Position numbers and translations under genes: made by a program. 64,000 bases of DNA from Aldehydirespirator sp965261105 (GTDB taxonomy: Bacteria; Actinomycetota; Acidimicrobiia; Acidimicrobiales; Aldehydirespiratoraceae): positions 2,790,001 to 2,854,000 of the forward strand of contig CBDHCM010000006.1 in assembly GCA_965261105.1 (NCBI GenBank). The letters are read 5' to 3'. Positions 11,463 through 20,044 of the stretch are shown piece after piece (the first letter of the stretch is position 1; each line of letters begins with the position of its first letter). Below the pieces are notes generated by a model. That model had not been told where the DNA came from, searched no databases, and was given only the letters and a program-made list of their open reading frames with translations.

Positions 11463-11891
11463 GTGATCTACGCGTACCCGTGCGAAATCGCCTCAGACGA
11501 GGACGGCGAACTGGTCGTCGCCTTCCCCGACGTGCCCGAGGCCATCACAGGCGGACGGGACCGGGCCGAGACGCTGTTGCTCGCCGCTGACGCCCTCAGC
11601 ACCGCGCTGGCCGGGTACGTCCGAGGCGAGCTGGACATACCCCGACCAGGCACCGCCTCGCCCGACCAGGAACTGGTTGCGGTGCCCGCCGTGATGACCG
11701 CCAAGCTCGCCCTCCATTCGGCCATGCGCTCCCAGAACATCACTGAGTCGGAGCTAGCCCGCCGGCTCGGCATCCGCCCGTCCGCCGCCCGGAAGCTGGC
11801 CGACCCCGACAGCCGGTCCCATATCGGGCAGCTGCAGGAGGCCCTCGACGCGGTCGGCTGCCGGCTAGTCATAGACATCACCGCCGCCTGA
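11463..11891 (+). CDS. hicB: HicB-family antitoxin with C-terminal HTH domain
   Basis: Antitoxin of 142 residues, GTG start. The N-terminal RNase H-like HicB fold shows the signature pattern IASDEDGELVVAFPDVPEAI, then GGRDRAETLLLAADAL. The C-terminal part (SELARRLGIRPSAARKLADP) is an XRE-like helix-turn-helix that should bind the operator. Its toxin gene survives only as a 3' remnant immediately upstream, so this is an orphan antitoxin. It may still bind DNA or neutralise a toxin encoded elsewhere. Confidence 0.85.
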   Translation: MIYAYPCEIASDEDGELVVAFPDVPEAITGGRDRAETLLLAADALSTALAGYVRGELDIPRPGTASPDQELVAVPAVMTAKLALHSAMRSQNITESELARRLGIRPSAARKLADPDSRSHIGQLQEALDAVGCRLVIDITAA

Positions 11892-11937
11892 CTCCAACCC
11901 TCGGGCTGCGTGCTCATGAGTTGCCGGCGGCACATGC

Positions 11938-11989
11938 AACTCGAAGTGGATCTCATGGTGAACAACTCGAAGTGGATCTCATGGCGAAC
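11938..11989. repeat. 26-bp direct repeat, two copies
   Basis: AACTCGAAGTGGATCTCATG followed by GTGAAC, then a second copy with GCGAAC, lie head to tail between hicB and the HNH gene. The intervening region also holds a 14-bp palindrome TCACACCGGTGTGA at 12045-12058, 13 bp before the HNH gene's ATG, which could be an operator. Confidence 0.7.
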
Positions 11990-12070
11990 CATCATCTTGA
12001 TCCAAGATTCTTCTTGGAAATTGACTGTAAATGCTCAATAAATGTCACACCGGTGTGAGATGCTGTCTTC

Positions 12071-13618
12071 ATGCTGATCGCAGCCGCCCGACGGGCCGAA
12101 GCCGCCGCCAAGGAGATGCTCGCCCTGGTCAACGAGGGCTCGGCCTCATGCGCGGAGATGCGAGAGATGCTGGCGGTGTCCAAGGCCACCGCGGCGATCA
12201 TGTCGGTCGCCCAGGCCTCGGCCGCGGCCAGCATCGCCGGTCGTGAGCGCCACGGCGACGGCGGCACACAGGTCCTTGCCGACACCGCCGGGTTGTCGCG
12301 GCGCGATGCACACACCCAAGTCAAGACGGCCAAGGCCATCGACGCGGTGCCCGCGGTTCGCGATGCGGTGGAAGAGGGCCGAGTGTCGCTGGCCAACGCC
12401 AAGCGGCTGGCCGAGGCAGTCGAGAAGACAAGTGCCGAGGTTGTCGAGTCCGACGCCGTGCTGCTCTCAAAGGCCGAGTCGATGCGCCCCGAGCAGTTCA
12501 CCAAGGAAGTCCGCCGCTGGGCCGCGGACCGTCAGGACGACGGTGGCGAAGCCGACTACCGGCGCCTGCGGGCCAGGCGCTATGTGCGCATCTGGGACAG
12601 CGACGATGGCACCGTCGAGCTTCACGGCAAGTTTGACCCGGTGGCCGGGCGCCGCATCGGCAACCGGCTCCAGGCCGAGGCCCGCCGCCTCTACGACGCC
12701 GACAAGAAGCACGCCCGCGCCGGCGACGACGTCCAGGCCCGCAGCTTCCAGCAATGCATGGCCGACGCCCTCGACAACCTCACCTCGAGCACCAGCGCAG
12801 GCAACGGCAGGCCCTTCGCCGACATCTGTGTGGTCGCTCACGTCGATGACGCCACCGGCGAACTCATCGCAGAGCTCCCCGACGGTGTTCGGCTGCCCCA
12901 GTCAGTTCTCGAACAACTCGCCTGCAACGCCAAGGTCTGCGGCGTCGTCTACGACCGCAAGGGCAAGCCGATCTGGCGCACCGAGGCCAGACGCACCGTC
13001 ACCGAGCCCCAATGGCAGATGCTCATCGCCCGCTACGGCGGCTGCTTCCACTGCGGGGCGAACCCGGCCATGTGCCAGGCGCACCACATCGAACCGGTCT
13101 CGCAGGGCGGACCCACGAAGCTCGACAACCTGGTTCCGGCCTGCTGGGGCTGCCACCACAGAATCCACTACGACGGCTGGCAGATCAGCAGGAGTCCTGA
13201 CGGCCAGCACACCCTCCACCCGCCCGACCACATCCACTACGGACCCGCTCTTGCGCCCGACCATCCGCGGCTGCTCAGATCCGCGGCCGAGCAGGCTCCC
13301 GATCCCCTGCCGCTGCCCGGACCCGACACCGAACACGCGCCCGGACCGCCACTGCTGAACGGACACGACCACGTGCACGCGTCGGACACGACGTCACCGC
13401 CCGACGGTACCCAACCGCGCCCTCCCGACCCAGGCGACATCGATGTGCCGCTGGTCCGCCCCGGTCCGGCGACGGCCCGGGCAGCGCTGCGGAGCGCCGG
13501 AACCCAGCGTGACGGGGCTCCCACGACCGATGTCGGGCACGAGGGCGGTGCGCCCGTCAGTCGCATGCCAAGCGCACCGACGGGGCAACAACACAACCCA
13601 CTCTTCACCATCGACTAG
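12071..13618 (+). CDS. DUF222 / HNH endonuclease (13E12 repeat family)
   Basis: Product of 515 residues. The long helical N-terminal DUF222 region (about 1-320, with GLSRRDAHTQVKTAKAI and SLANAKRLAEAVE) precedes an HNH domain at about 325-370: CFHCGANPAMCQAHHIEPVS, then a QGG loop, LDNLVPACWGCHHRIHYDGW. The two CxxC pairs and the HH...N...H set are intact, so nuclease activity is possible. A proline-rich tail of about 145 residues follows. The family is abundant in actinobacteria and often mobile, sometimes carrying inteins or group II intron fragments. Its role here is unknown. It stands alone between two truncated loci. Confidence 0.9.
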   Translation: MLIAAARRAEAAAKEMLALVNEGSASCAEMREMLAVSKATAAIMSVAQASAAASIAGRERHGDGGTQVLADTAGLSRRDAHTQVKTAKAIDAVPAVRDAVEEGRVSLANAKRLAEAVEKTSAEVVESDAVLLSKAESMRPEQFTKEVRRWAADRQDDGGEADYRRLRARRYVRIWDSDDGTVELHGKFDPVAGRRIGNRLQAEARRLYDADKKHARAGDDVQARSFQQCMADALDNLTSSTSAGNGRPFADICVVAHVDDATGELIAELPDGVRLPQSVLEQLACNAKVCGVVYDRKGKPIWRTEARRTVTEPQWQMLIARYGGCFHCGANPAMCQAHHIEPVSQGGPTKLDNLVPACWGCHHRIHYDGWQISRSPDGQHTLHPPDHIHYGPALAPDHPRLLRSAAEQAPDPLPLPGPDTEHAPGPPLLNGHDHVHASDTTSPPDGTQPRPPDPGDIDVPLVRPGPATARAALRSAGTQRDGAPTTDVGHEGGAPVSRMPSAPTGQQHNPLFTID

Positions 13619-13926
13619 CTAGCCGGCCCCGCGATCGGCCCAGCTCTCCTGGCCGCCATGCCGATACCGCGCTAGCAGTACCGTCGCAGAGATCCAACAG
13701 CTCGTCGGGAAGGCTTCACAGCCAGCAGGCTGGCCGCATTCGTCCCAGCGCGTACGGCGGCAGTAGAGGCACAGGAACGGGGCGGCGAGACCACTAACAG
13801 GCTGGGATGCCAGCCGCGTTCGGCGGGGCAGTTCCGACGACCGGACAGCCGCTGCGGCAGTACCCTGAGCAGCCCTTTGGGAGGGCCGAGCGATGACGAG
13901 TCCCGAGACATGACCGGTCCCACGGG
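13619..13926. other. Intergenic region with no supported gene
   Basis: About 300 bp between the HNH gene and the helicase. Open frames on the minus strand show no recognisable domain and no ribosome site, and low-complexity GC-rich sequence dominates. The missing 5' part of the PLD-helicase gene should have been here, so this stretch probably results from a deletion or rearrangement. Confidence 0.5.
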
Positions 13927-16863
13927 GTGGTGGCAGGATCATCGAACTTCACCCGAGCCGGCCTGTCCACCAACCTGGAACTGAACCTGGGCAACTATGC
14001 GCCCCACACCGTCGCGCAGGTGCACGAGTGGTTCGACGAGCTGTGGGAGCAGTCCGCCGACTACGACCTGGCGGCACTGTTCGAGTCCCGCTTCGAGCCG
14101 CACTCGCCCCAGCTCGTCTATCTGCGGATGCTGTGGGAGCGCTACGGCGCCGAACTCGACGCCGAGGCCGATGCAGACCCGACCGGAGCCGGCGAGATCC
14201 ATCTCACGTCGTTCCAGACCGACGGTCTATGGCGAGCCAAGCGCATCCTGGCCGAGCGCAACGGCGTCCTCATCGCCGATGAGGTGGGACTGGGCAAGAC
14301 GTTCCTAGCCGGCGAGTTGATCCGAGAGGCCACCATGGACCGCCGCCAGCGAGTGCTGGTGATCACTCCCGCGACACTGCGCGACGGCCCTTGGCGAGCC
14401 TTCAAGGACCGGCACATGCTCCCGATGGAGCTGATCTCCTACGAAGAGCTCATGGCGGACCAACGCCTGAATCCTGGCAACGCCACCCAGGTCAAGCTCA
14501 GAGCGGGCATCAACGAATACGCCATGGTGGTGATCGACGAGGCCCACAACCTGCGCAACCCGGCCACCCAGCGGGCCGAAGCTCTGCGACGGCTGCTGGC
14601 CGGCTCACCTCCCAAGCAACTCGTGCTGCTGACCGCCACGCCGGTCAACAACAGCCTCTGGGACCTCTACCACCAACTCGGCTACTTCCTGCGCAACGAC
14701 GCTGCCTTCGCCGACGTCGGAATCCCCTCGATGCGGGACCACTTCGCGAGGGCCATGTCCATCAACCCCGACGACCTGACCCCGGAGCACCTCTTCGACG
14801 TGCTCGACGCGGTGGCGGTGCGCCGCACCCGCTCGTTCGTCAAGGCCTACTACCCGAACGACACGGTGCCCATCGACGGCCGCGACCAGGTCATCGCCTT
14901 CCCCACCCCCCGCGTCCGCAAGGTCAGCTACGACCTCGACGCGGTGCTGCCCGGCTTCTTCGATCGCATCGCCCGCGCTCTTGATCCCGAGGCCGGCCCC
15001 GGCGACCCGGAGTCGTTGACGCTGGCTCGTTACGTTCCATCGATGTACCGGCTGGGCCAGTCGCCGGACAGCTACGAGATCCAGCTCGCCGGACTGCTCC
15101 GCTCGGGCATGCTGAAGCGGTTCGAGTCGTCCCCGCACGCCTTCGCCGAGACCTGCCACCGGATGGCCAACAGCCATGACGCTTTCCTGACTCTGCTCGA
15201 CCGGGGTCGGGTGGCAACCGGCGACGAACTTGCTGATTGGATGTCAGCGGACTCCGACGACATAGACGCCGCCGACAAACACGGCGATCATCACACCGGA
15301 GTCCACGAGGACGCCGCCGGCTACGACATCGAGCGGCTGCGGCACGACGCAGCCGCCGACCGCGACATGCTGCGCTCATTCGCGGAGACCGCACGCACGG
15401 TCGACCGTAGCCAGGATCCGAACCTGGCCGAACTCATCGAGCAGCTCGCCTACATCGCCACGGAGGCAGCCGAGAGCGGGACTACCGAACAGGACATCCG
15501 CAACCGGCGCAAGGTTCTGATCTTCAGCTACTACGCCGACACGGTGGACTGGATCTTCGAGCACCTTGCTGAGACAACGCCGGACGACGAACGGCTATCG
15601 GCCTACCGGGGCCGCGTCGCCTCCCTATCCGGGAGCACCGGCACAGGTAGCAAAGAAGCGGTGATCTGGGGGTTCGCTCCCAGAACGACCGACGCCCCCG
15701 AGGGGCGCGACGACGACCTGTACGACATCGTGGTGACCACGGACGTGCTGGCCGAGGGAGTGAACCTGCAGCAGGCCCGCCACATCATCAACTACGACCT
15801 GCCGTGGAACCCGATGCGGCTGGTGCAGCGCCACGGCCGCATCGACCGCATCGGCTCACACCATTCCGAGGTGTTCATCCGCTGCGTGTTCCCCGACACC
15901 CGCCTCGACGAACTGCTGAACCTGGAGGAGCGGCTGCACCAGAAGATCAGGCAGGCCGCAGCCAGCATCGGCGTAGGCGAGGTCCTTCCCGACCAGATCG
16001 GTGAGGACCTGACTTTCACCGAGACCCGCGATGAGATCGAGCGCATCCGCCGCGAGGAGGCCGACCTGTTCGAGCGGGGCGGTACCGCCCGCGGCGCGTT
16101 GTCCGGTGAGGAGTACCGCCAAGAGCTGCGCAAAGCGATCGAGCAGGGATGGCGGGCGCGAATCGAGGAACTGCCCTGGGGATCCGGTTCCGGCATGGCG
16201 ATCAGCGTCGACCGCGGGCCGGCATACGTGTTCTGTGCACGAGTCGGCGACCACGACCGAGCGGTGTTTCGCTACGTGGAGTTCGGTGGACACCGCGACC
16301 CGGACGGCAGCGGAGACAATGATGACCGTCCGACAGTGGTGGCCGACACATTGAACTGTCCGACAGTGGTGGCCGACACATTGAGCTGTCCGACAGTGGT
16401 GGCCGACACATTGAGCTGCCTGGACCACGCTCGACCAGCCGACGGGCTCGACACGCCCCGCGAGCTCGACGATGACACTTACCGGCGAGCCTTCGACGCC
16501 TGGGACGCAGCCCGAGCCGACATCGTGGAGAAGTGGAACTACCTTGCTGACAAGGCCAATCTTGAGCCCAGGATCCCGCCGGCGCTGGCCAGGGCATCAG
16601 AAGTCCTGCGCACGCACTCCCCCGCCGAGCTGACCCAGGATCGAGTCGACCGGGCCATGGACAGCCTGGCCGCCCGCTATACCGAGCGCACCATCCGCAC
16701 TGTCCGCGCCGCCATGTCTGCCAGCGACGACCCCGCCGAGCAGGCCCGAGAGATCATTCGAGTGATCAATGCCCTGGGCCTGGAACCCTATGTCCCGCCG
16801 GAGCCGCTGCCCGAGATCACCCCCGAGGACGTCCACGCCATCTGCTGGCTGGCCCTGACCTGA
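13927..16863 (+). pseudogene. PLD-SNF2 superfamily 2 helicase, 5'-truncated
   Basis: An open frame of 978 codons. It begins within the second half of a phospholipase D-like domain (VAGSSNFTRAGLSTNLELNL at 2-21). It continues with a SNF2-type helicase: DEVGLGKT at 118-125 (Walker A), DEAH at 204-207, LTATPVNN, then the C-terminal lobe with VLIFSYYADTVDWI, TTDVLAEGVNLQQA, YDLPWNPMRLVQRHGRIDRIG. The PLD HxK motif that should precede SSNFTRAG is absent, so 100 or more N-terminal residues are lost. Helicases of this build occur in defence islands. Residues about 801-830 are three in-frame copies of CPTVVADTLS from a 30-bp repeat. It may be expressed as a PLD-less helicase, so the pseudogene status is an inference. 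Confidence 0.75.
16327..16418. repeat. 30-bp in-frame tandem repeat inside the helicase
   Basis: Three copies of a 30-bp unit (core CCGACAGTGGTGGCCGACAC) add ten residues each to the helicase without breaking the frame. They lie between the helicase core and the C-terminal helical region, where an insertion would be tolerated. Confidence 0.9.
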
Positions 16864-16909
16864 ACGTCGCCTCAGAACCGCGGCGAGCCCGACCGCGAGC
16901 TGTCGACGG

Positions 16910-17641
16910 CTAGTCGCTGTCGCGCTCCTTGGCCCGCTCGACAGCACGCTTGACCCGTAGCAGGTCTCCCGCGGTGCGCATGATCGTGTCGGACAGCCTT
17001 CGGCAACTGGTCGTGCGCTGCGCCGCGAAAGCACTCCTGTCGAGCCGCTGGGCCAGGCCGGCGGCTACCCCGCAGGCCTGCTCGACCACATCGGCGGTGG
17101 TCGTGGAGTCGAGGAAGCCCACATGGACCGCCTGGTCGGGCGTGTAGGTCTGAGCGGTGTTGCAGGCCAGCGTCAGGTACCGGGGCGACAGGCGGGCCCG
17201 GGCCAGCTCGATTGTCAACTCCGGCAGCGGAATGCCGAGAGACAACTCGGTGAACCCGATCCTGTAGTCGCCGGCCGCGCCGATGCGAACATCGCAGCAC
17301 AGCAGCAACAGGGCACCCACCGCCAGGGCGTGTCCGGTACACGCGGCCACCACCGGGCGGGGGAACTCCGCGAGGCGCAGGACCATGTCGGTGGTCTGAT
17401 GGAACAGGTCGCTCATGACCTCGCCCTCCTGCTGCAGGATCGAAAGGTCCAAACCTGCCGAGAAGACGCCCGGACGGCCGGCGAGGACCACGGCGTCGGC
17501 CTGCTTCTCGGCCGCGCCCAGAGCGCTGAGCAGGGACTCGGTGATGTCGTCGTTGAGGGCGTTGACCTTGTTGTCGTCGACGGTCAGCAGCGCCACCGGT
17601 CCGCGCATGCGCATGGTCACGGCCGCTTGATCCAAGGTCAA
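16910..17641 (-). CDS. Enoyl-CoA hydratase/isomerase family protein (crotonase fold)
   Basis: Product of 243 residues. Crotonase signatures: VLAGRPGVFSAGLDL (oxyanion-hole strand, about 51-66), PVVAACTGHALAVGALLLL (second oxyanion-hole Gly), and GFTELSLGIPLP carrying the acidic residue typical of the active site. The C-terminal helices are shortened compared with classic hydratases. The substrate and reaction (hydratase, isomerase or other) cannot be assigned. It converges on the helicase gene, with 46 bp between stops, and has tandem-repeat DNA upstream, so it may be transcribed alone. Confidence 0.85.
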   Translation of the reverse strand: MTLDQAAVTMRMRGPVALLTVDDNKVNALNDDITESLLSALGAAEKQADAVVLAGRPGVFSAGLDLSILQQEGEVMSDLFHQTTDMVLRLAEFPRPVVAACTGHALAVGALLLLCCDVRIGAAGDYRIGFTELSLGIPLPELTIELARARLSPRYLTLACNTAQTYTPDQAVHVGFLDSTTTADVVEQACGVAAGLAQRLDRSAFAAQRTTSCRRLSDTIMRTAGDLLRVKRAVERAKERDSD

Positions 17642-17674
17642 GTCCTATCTCCCGCTTCTCAGCATGCGTCACAC

Positions 17675-17793
17675 GATACTCTCGACGGCACGGCACTTTC
17701 GACGGCACGATGCTCTCGACGGCACGATACTCTCGACGGCACGGTACTTTCGACGGCACGATGCTCTTGACGGCACGATACTTTCGACGGCAC
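17675..17793. repeat. 17-bp tandem repeat, seven copies
   Basis: Seven head-to-tail copies of a 17-bp unit (consensus CGATACTCTCGACGGCA with A/G and C/T variants) begin about 35 bp upstream of the crotonase start. No spacers are present, so this is not a CRISPR array. The unit has no stop-free protein logic (17 is not a multiple of 3) and could hold promoter or operator copies. Confidence 0.92.
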
Positions 17794-17882
17794 GCTCTGC
17801 TGCGGTCAAGAGGGCACACACCTGCTCCCGAGACGCCGCCTCCTGGCCGCCAGGCGGTCGGTTGTAACCTCACCCGCGCGAT

Positions 17883-17940
17883 TCTCACCTTCCAATCTCA
17901 CCTTCCAATCTCACCTTCCAATCTCACCTTCAAATCTCAA
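17883..17940. repeat. 13-bp tandem repeat, four copies
   Basis: Four copies of TCTCACCTTCCAA (the last with CAAA) followed by a partial TCTCAAA. This is a second, unrelated microsatellite-like array less than 100 bp from the 17-bp array, in a 360-bp gene-free stretch (17642-18001). Confidence 0.9.
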
Positions 17941-18001
17941 ACGGGTCGTCACGATACTTCATAGATGACGCCCGACGAAGCCGGAAGAACACGCGCCATC
18001 G

Positions 18002-18610
18002 CTAGGGCGCCCCCGCTCCCTGCCGCGTGCGGGCAAAGACCAGCCCAGCCGGACGGGCGGACTTCCCGACCCGGCCCGGCGGCGGCTCGACCCTGCGCAT
18101 CCCGACCCGGCCCGGCGGCGGCTCGACCCTGCGCATCCCGGCCCGGCCCGGCGGCGGCTCGACCCTGCGCATCCCGGCCCGCCGGGCGACGGCCGCCGAC
18201 GCCGGGTTGTCGGAGTCGATCTCGGCCATCACCGCCTGGAGCGGCCCCTCCGTCAGCGCCCAGTCCAGCACGAGCCGGACCGCCTCCCCGGCCCGACCCC
18301 GGCCCCGCCAACTCTCGGCGATCCACCAGCCGACCAGAGCCGCACGCCGCACCGGGTCGAGCCGGCTGAGCCCCACCTCGCCGATGACCTGGCCCGACAG
18401 CGCATCGGCCACCGCCAGGTCCACCGAGCGCCCTTCGGCCCAGGCGTGCTCCCGCTGCGAGATCCAACGCGAGGCCGCGGCCTCGTTGCTCGGCTCGGGC
18501 ACTCTCAGACGGTCCCGGATCACCGGGTCGCGCCAAGCCGCGGCCAGCACCGGGGCGTCCGCGGCCCGCCAGGGCCTAAGCAGGGTGGTCTGGCTCACCA
18601 GGCGGGGCAC
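18002..18610 (-). CDS. GNAT acetyltransferase (RimJ/RimL-like)
   Basis: Predicted N-acetyltransferase using acetyl-CoA, about 202 residues. It opens with TTLLRPWRAADAPVLAAAW; VIGEVGLSRLDPVRRAALVGW is followed by the acetyl-CoA loop WRGRGRAGEAVRLVLDWA and the DSDNPASAAVARRAGMRRV strand. The start is GTG 18610 or 18598; the frame extends further upstream but runs through a dispersed repeat and is not family-like. The C-terminus is altered: the segment GMRRVEPPPGRV is repeated three times by a 36-bp tandem repeat. The substrate is unknown. It lies downstream of nusB. Confidence 0.82.
   Translation of the reverse strand: MPRLVSQTTLLRPWRAADAPVLAAAWRDPVIRDRLRVPEPSNEAAASRWISQREHAWAEGRSVDLAVADALSGQVIGEVGLSRLDPVRRAALVGWWIAESWRGRGRAGEAVRLVLDWALTEGPLQAVMAEIDSDNPASAAVARRAGMRRVEPPPGRAGMRRVEPPPGRVGMRRVEPPPGRVGKSARPAGLVFARTRQGAGAP
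18063..18170. repeat. 36-bp in-frame tandem repeat in the acetyltransferase 3' end
   Basis: Three copies of a 36-bp unit (core CCGGCCCGGCGGCGGCTCGA region) encode the repeated GMRRVEPPPGRV motif. The first copy overlaps a genuine acetyltransferase strand, so the array is an internal duplication of conserved coding DNA. Confidence 0.9.
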
Positions 18611-18649
18611 ACCCAGGATCAGGCGATCGGTTCCGCCTGCTCCGCCACC

Positions 18650-18737
18650 TCGCGGTGCAGCGTCGTGGTTCCCGCTCTTGTTCGCTGCGCTCACGGGCCG
18701 CTCGGGCCACGGCCTCGCTGAAGGCCTCGCGAATTCC
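18650..18737. repeat. Dispersed GC-rich repeat, copy A
   Basis: Contains CTCTTGTTCGCTGCGCTCAC and GGGCCGCTCGGGCCACGGCC, shared with copies near 22354, 24291, 29876 and 49490. It lies between nusB and the acetyltransferase. It may encode no product; the copies keep nucleotide rather than protein identity. Confidence 0.85.
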
Positions 18738-19178
18738 TCATGAAATGCCGTCCACCCGCTCGGCCTCCCGGCCTCGCACTTCGTCGGCCACCGCCCGCAG
18801 CACTCCGTTGAGGAAGCGGGGAGAGTCTGCGCTGCAGTACTGAGTGGCCAGGGCCACAGCCTCAGACAGCACGACGCCCGTCGGCACGTCGTCGCGGTGG
18901 GCCAGCTCCCAGGCCGCGATCCGGGCCAGAGCCCGGTCCACCACCGCGAGCCGCTCCAGGCGCCATCCCACCAGATGCCTCCGCAGCAGGCTGTCCACAC
19001 GATCGCGGTCGGCGTCCACGCCCAGCGCCAGTGCCACCGCGTAGCCGGAGAGCGGCATGGCCCGACGGGCCAGCGCCTCGGCGGACGAGCCGCCGGCGAT
19101 ATCGGCCTCGTAGAGCACGGCTAGCGCGTCCTCGCGCGCCTCGCGGCGGATCCCGAAGCCGGGGGGAACAGCAGTCAC
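18738..19178 (-). CDS. nusB: Transcription antitermination factor NusB
   Basis: RNA-binding component of the rRNA antitermination complex, with NusE/S10. The product is 146 residues with the all-helical NusB fold: REDALAVLYEADIAGG near the N-terminus, WRLERLAVVDRALARIAAWE in the middle, VVLSEAVALATQYCSADSPR, then FLNGVLRAV at the end. The start is GTG 19178, and the first codons are part of a 74-bp tandem repeat. It lies downstream of efp, the conserved order pepP-efp-nusB. Confidence 0.93.
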   Translation of the reverse strand: MTAVPPGFGIRREAREDALAVLYEADIAGGSSAEALARRAMPLSGYAVALALGVDADRDRVDSLLRRHLVGWRLERLAVVDRALARIAAWELAHRDDVPTGVVLSEAVALATQYCSADSPRFLNGVLRAVADEVRGREAERVDGIS

Positions 19179-19418
19179 GGCCGCCGAACCAACTGCGTCT
19201 GATGGTACCAGTGCCTGCCAGGGAGACAGTGGAAGGGGGGAACAGCAGTCACGGCCACCGAACCAGCTGCGTCTGATGGTACCAGTGCCTGCCAGGGAGA
19301 CAGTGGAAGGGGGGAACAGCAGTCACGGCCACCGAACCAACTGCGTCTGATGGTACCAGTGCCTGCCAGGGAGACAGTGGAAGGGGGGAACAGCAGTCAC
19401 GGCCGCCGAACCAACTGC
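19161..19418. repeat. 74-bp tandem repeat at the nusB start
   Basis: About 3.5 copies of a 74-bp unit (each starting GGGGGGAACAGCAGTCACGG at 19161, 19235, 19309 and 19383) fill the efp-nusB gap. The unit includes the nusB GTG and its first six codons, so three spare copies of the nusB start lie upstream of the real one. Each copy carries TGGTACCAGTGCCTGCCAGG. Confidence 0.95.
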
Positions 19419-19430
19419 CAGGAGGCCGGA

Positions 19431-19994
19431 TCAGGCCCGCGCGATGTAGGCGCCGGACCGGGTGTCGACCTTCACCCGCTCCCCGGGCGACACGAACAGC
19501 GGAACCTGCACGACCAGGCCCGTCTCGAGGGTGGCCGGCTTGGTGGCGCCCGACACCCGGTCGCCCTGAATCCCCGGCTCTGTCTCGGCTATGGCCAGCT
19601 CCACCGCGGCGGGCAGGTCGGTGCCGACGATCTCGGCGCCGTGCATCAGCATCACCGCCACCGATCCCTCCACGAGGAACCGGGCCGTGTCGCCCAGAAC
19701 ATCGGGTGCCACCGTGATCTGGTCGTAGGAATCGTTGTCCATGAAGACGAGATCCTCGCCCTCGCGGTAGAGCATCTGCATCTCGCGCTTGTCGATCGTC
19801 GCCCGCTCGACCTTCTCGCCGGCGCGGAAGGTGCGGTCGACCACCGCGCCGGTTCGGGCGTTCTTGAGGGTGGTGCGCACGAAGGCGGGGCCCTTGCCCG
19901 GCTTGACGTGCTGGAACTCCACGACGCTGAACAGGTTCTGATCGAGTTCGAGGGTCATGCCGTTCTTGAGGTCGTTGGTCGTGATGGTGGGCAA
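19431..19994 (-). CDS. efp: Translation elongation factor P
   Basis: Relieves ribosome stalling at polyproline. The product is 187 residues, family length, starting at TTG 19994 (ribosome site AAGGAG 6 nt upstream; protein begins LPTITTNDLKNGM). Three beta-barrel domains are present, with the tip loop VKPGKGPAFVR carrying Lys at about 34, the usual modification or contact position, and the C-terminal signature GDRVSGATKPATLETG near the end. Preceded by pepP (50 nt gap) and followed by the 74-bp repeat and nusB. Confidence 0.95.
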   Translation of the reverse strand: MPTITTNDLKNGMTLELDQNLFSVVEFQHVKPGKGPAFVRTTLKNARTGAVVDRTFRAGEKVERATIDKREMQMLYREGEDLVFMDNDSYDQITVAPDVLGDTARFLVEGSVAVMLMHGAEIVGTDLPAAVELAIAETEPGIQGDRVSGATKPATLETGLVVQVPLFVSPGERVKVDTRSGAYIARA

Positions 19995-20044
19995 GATCTG
20001 CTCCTTGTCGGTTCTCGGTGTGCGGTCCTGCTGTGGCGGCGCCC

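Noticed and set aside
13619..13942. A 107-codon minus-strand open frame upstream of the helicase
   Set aside because: No ribosome site, no conserved motif and a composition typical of antisense frames in GC-rich DNA.
17675..17940. Possible CRISPR array
   Set aside because: The repeats are contiguous with no unique spacers, and no cas genes are seen in the window.
18611..19000. An N-terminal extension of the acetyltransferase of about 130 codons
   Set aside because: It runs through dispersed repeat A and antisense to nusB. The acetyltransferase fold starts near 18598-18610.
19161..19418. Possible CRISPR or riboswitch array upstream of nusB
   Set aside because: The 74-bp units are directly abutting, with no spacer-repeat alternation and no known riboswitch core.
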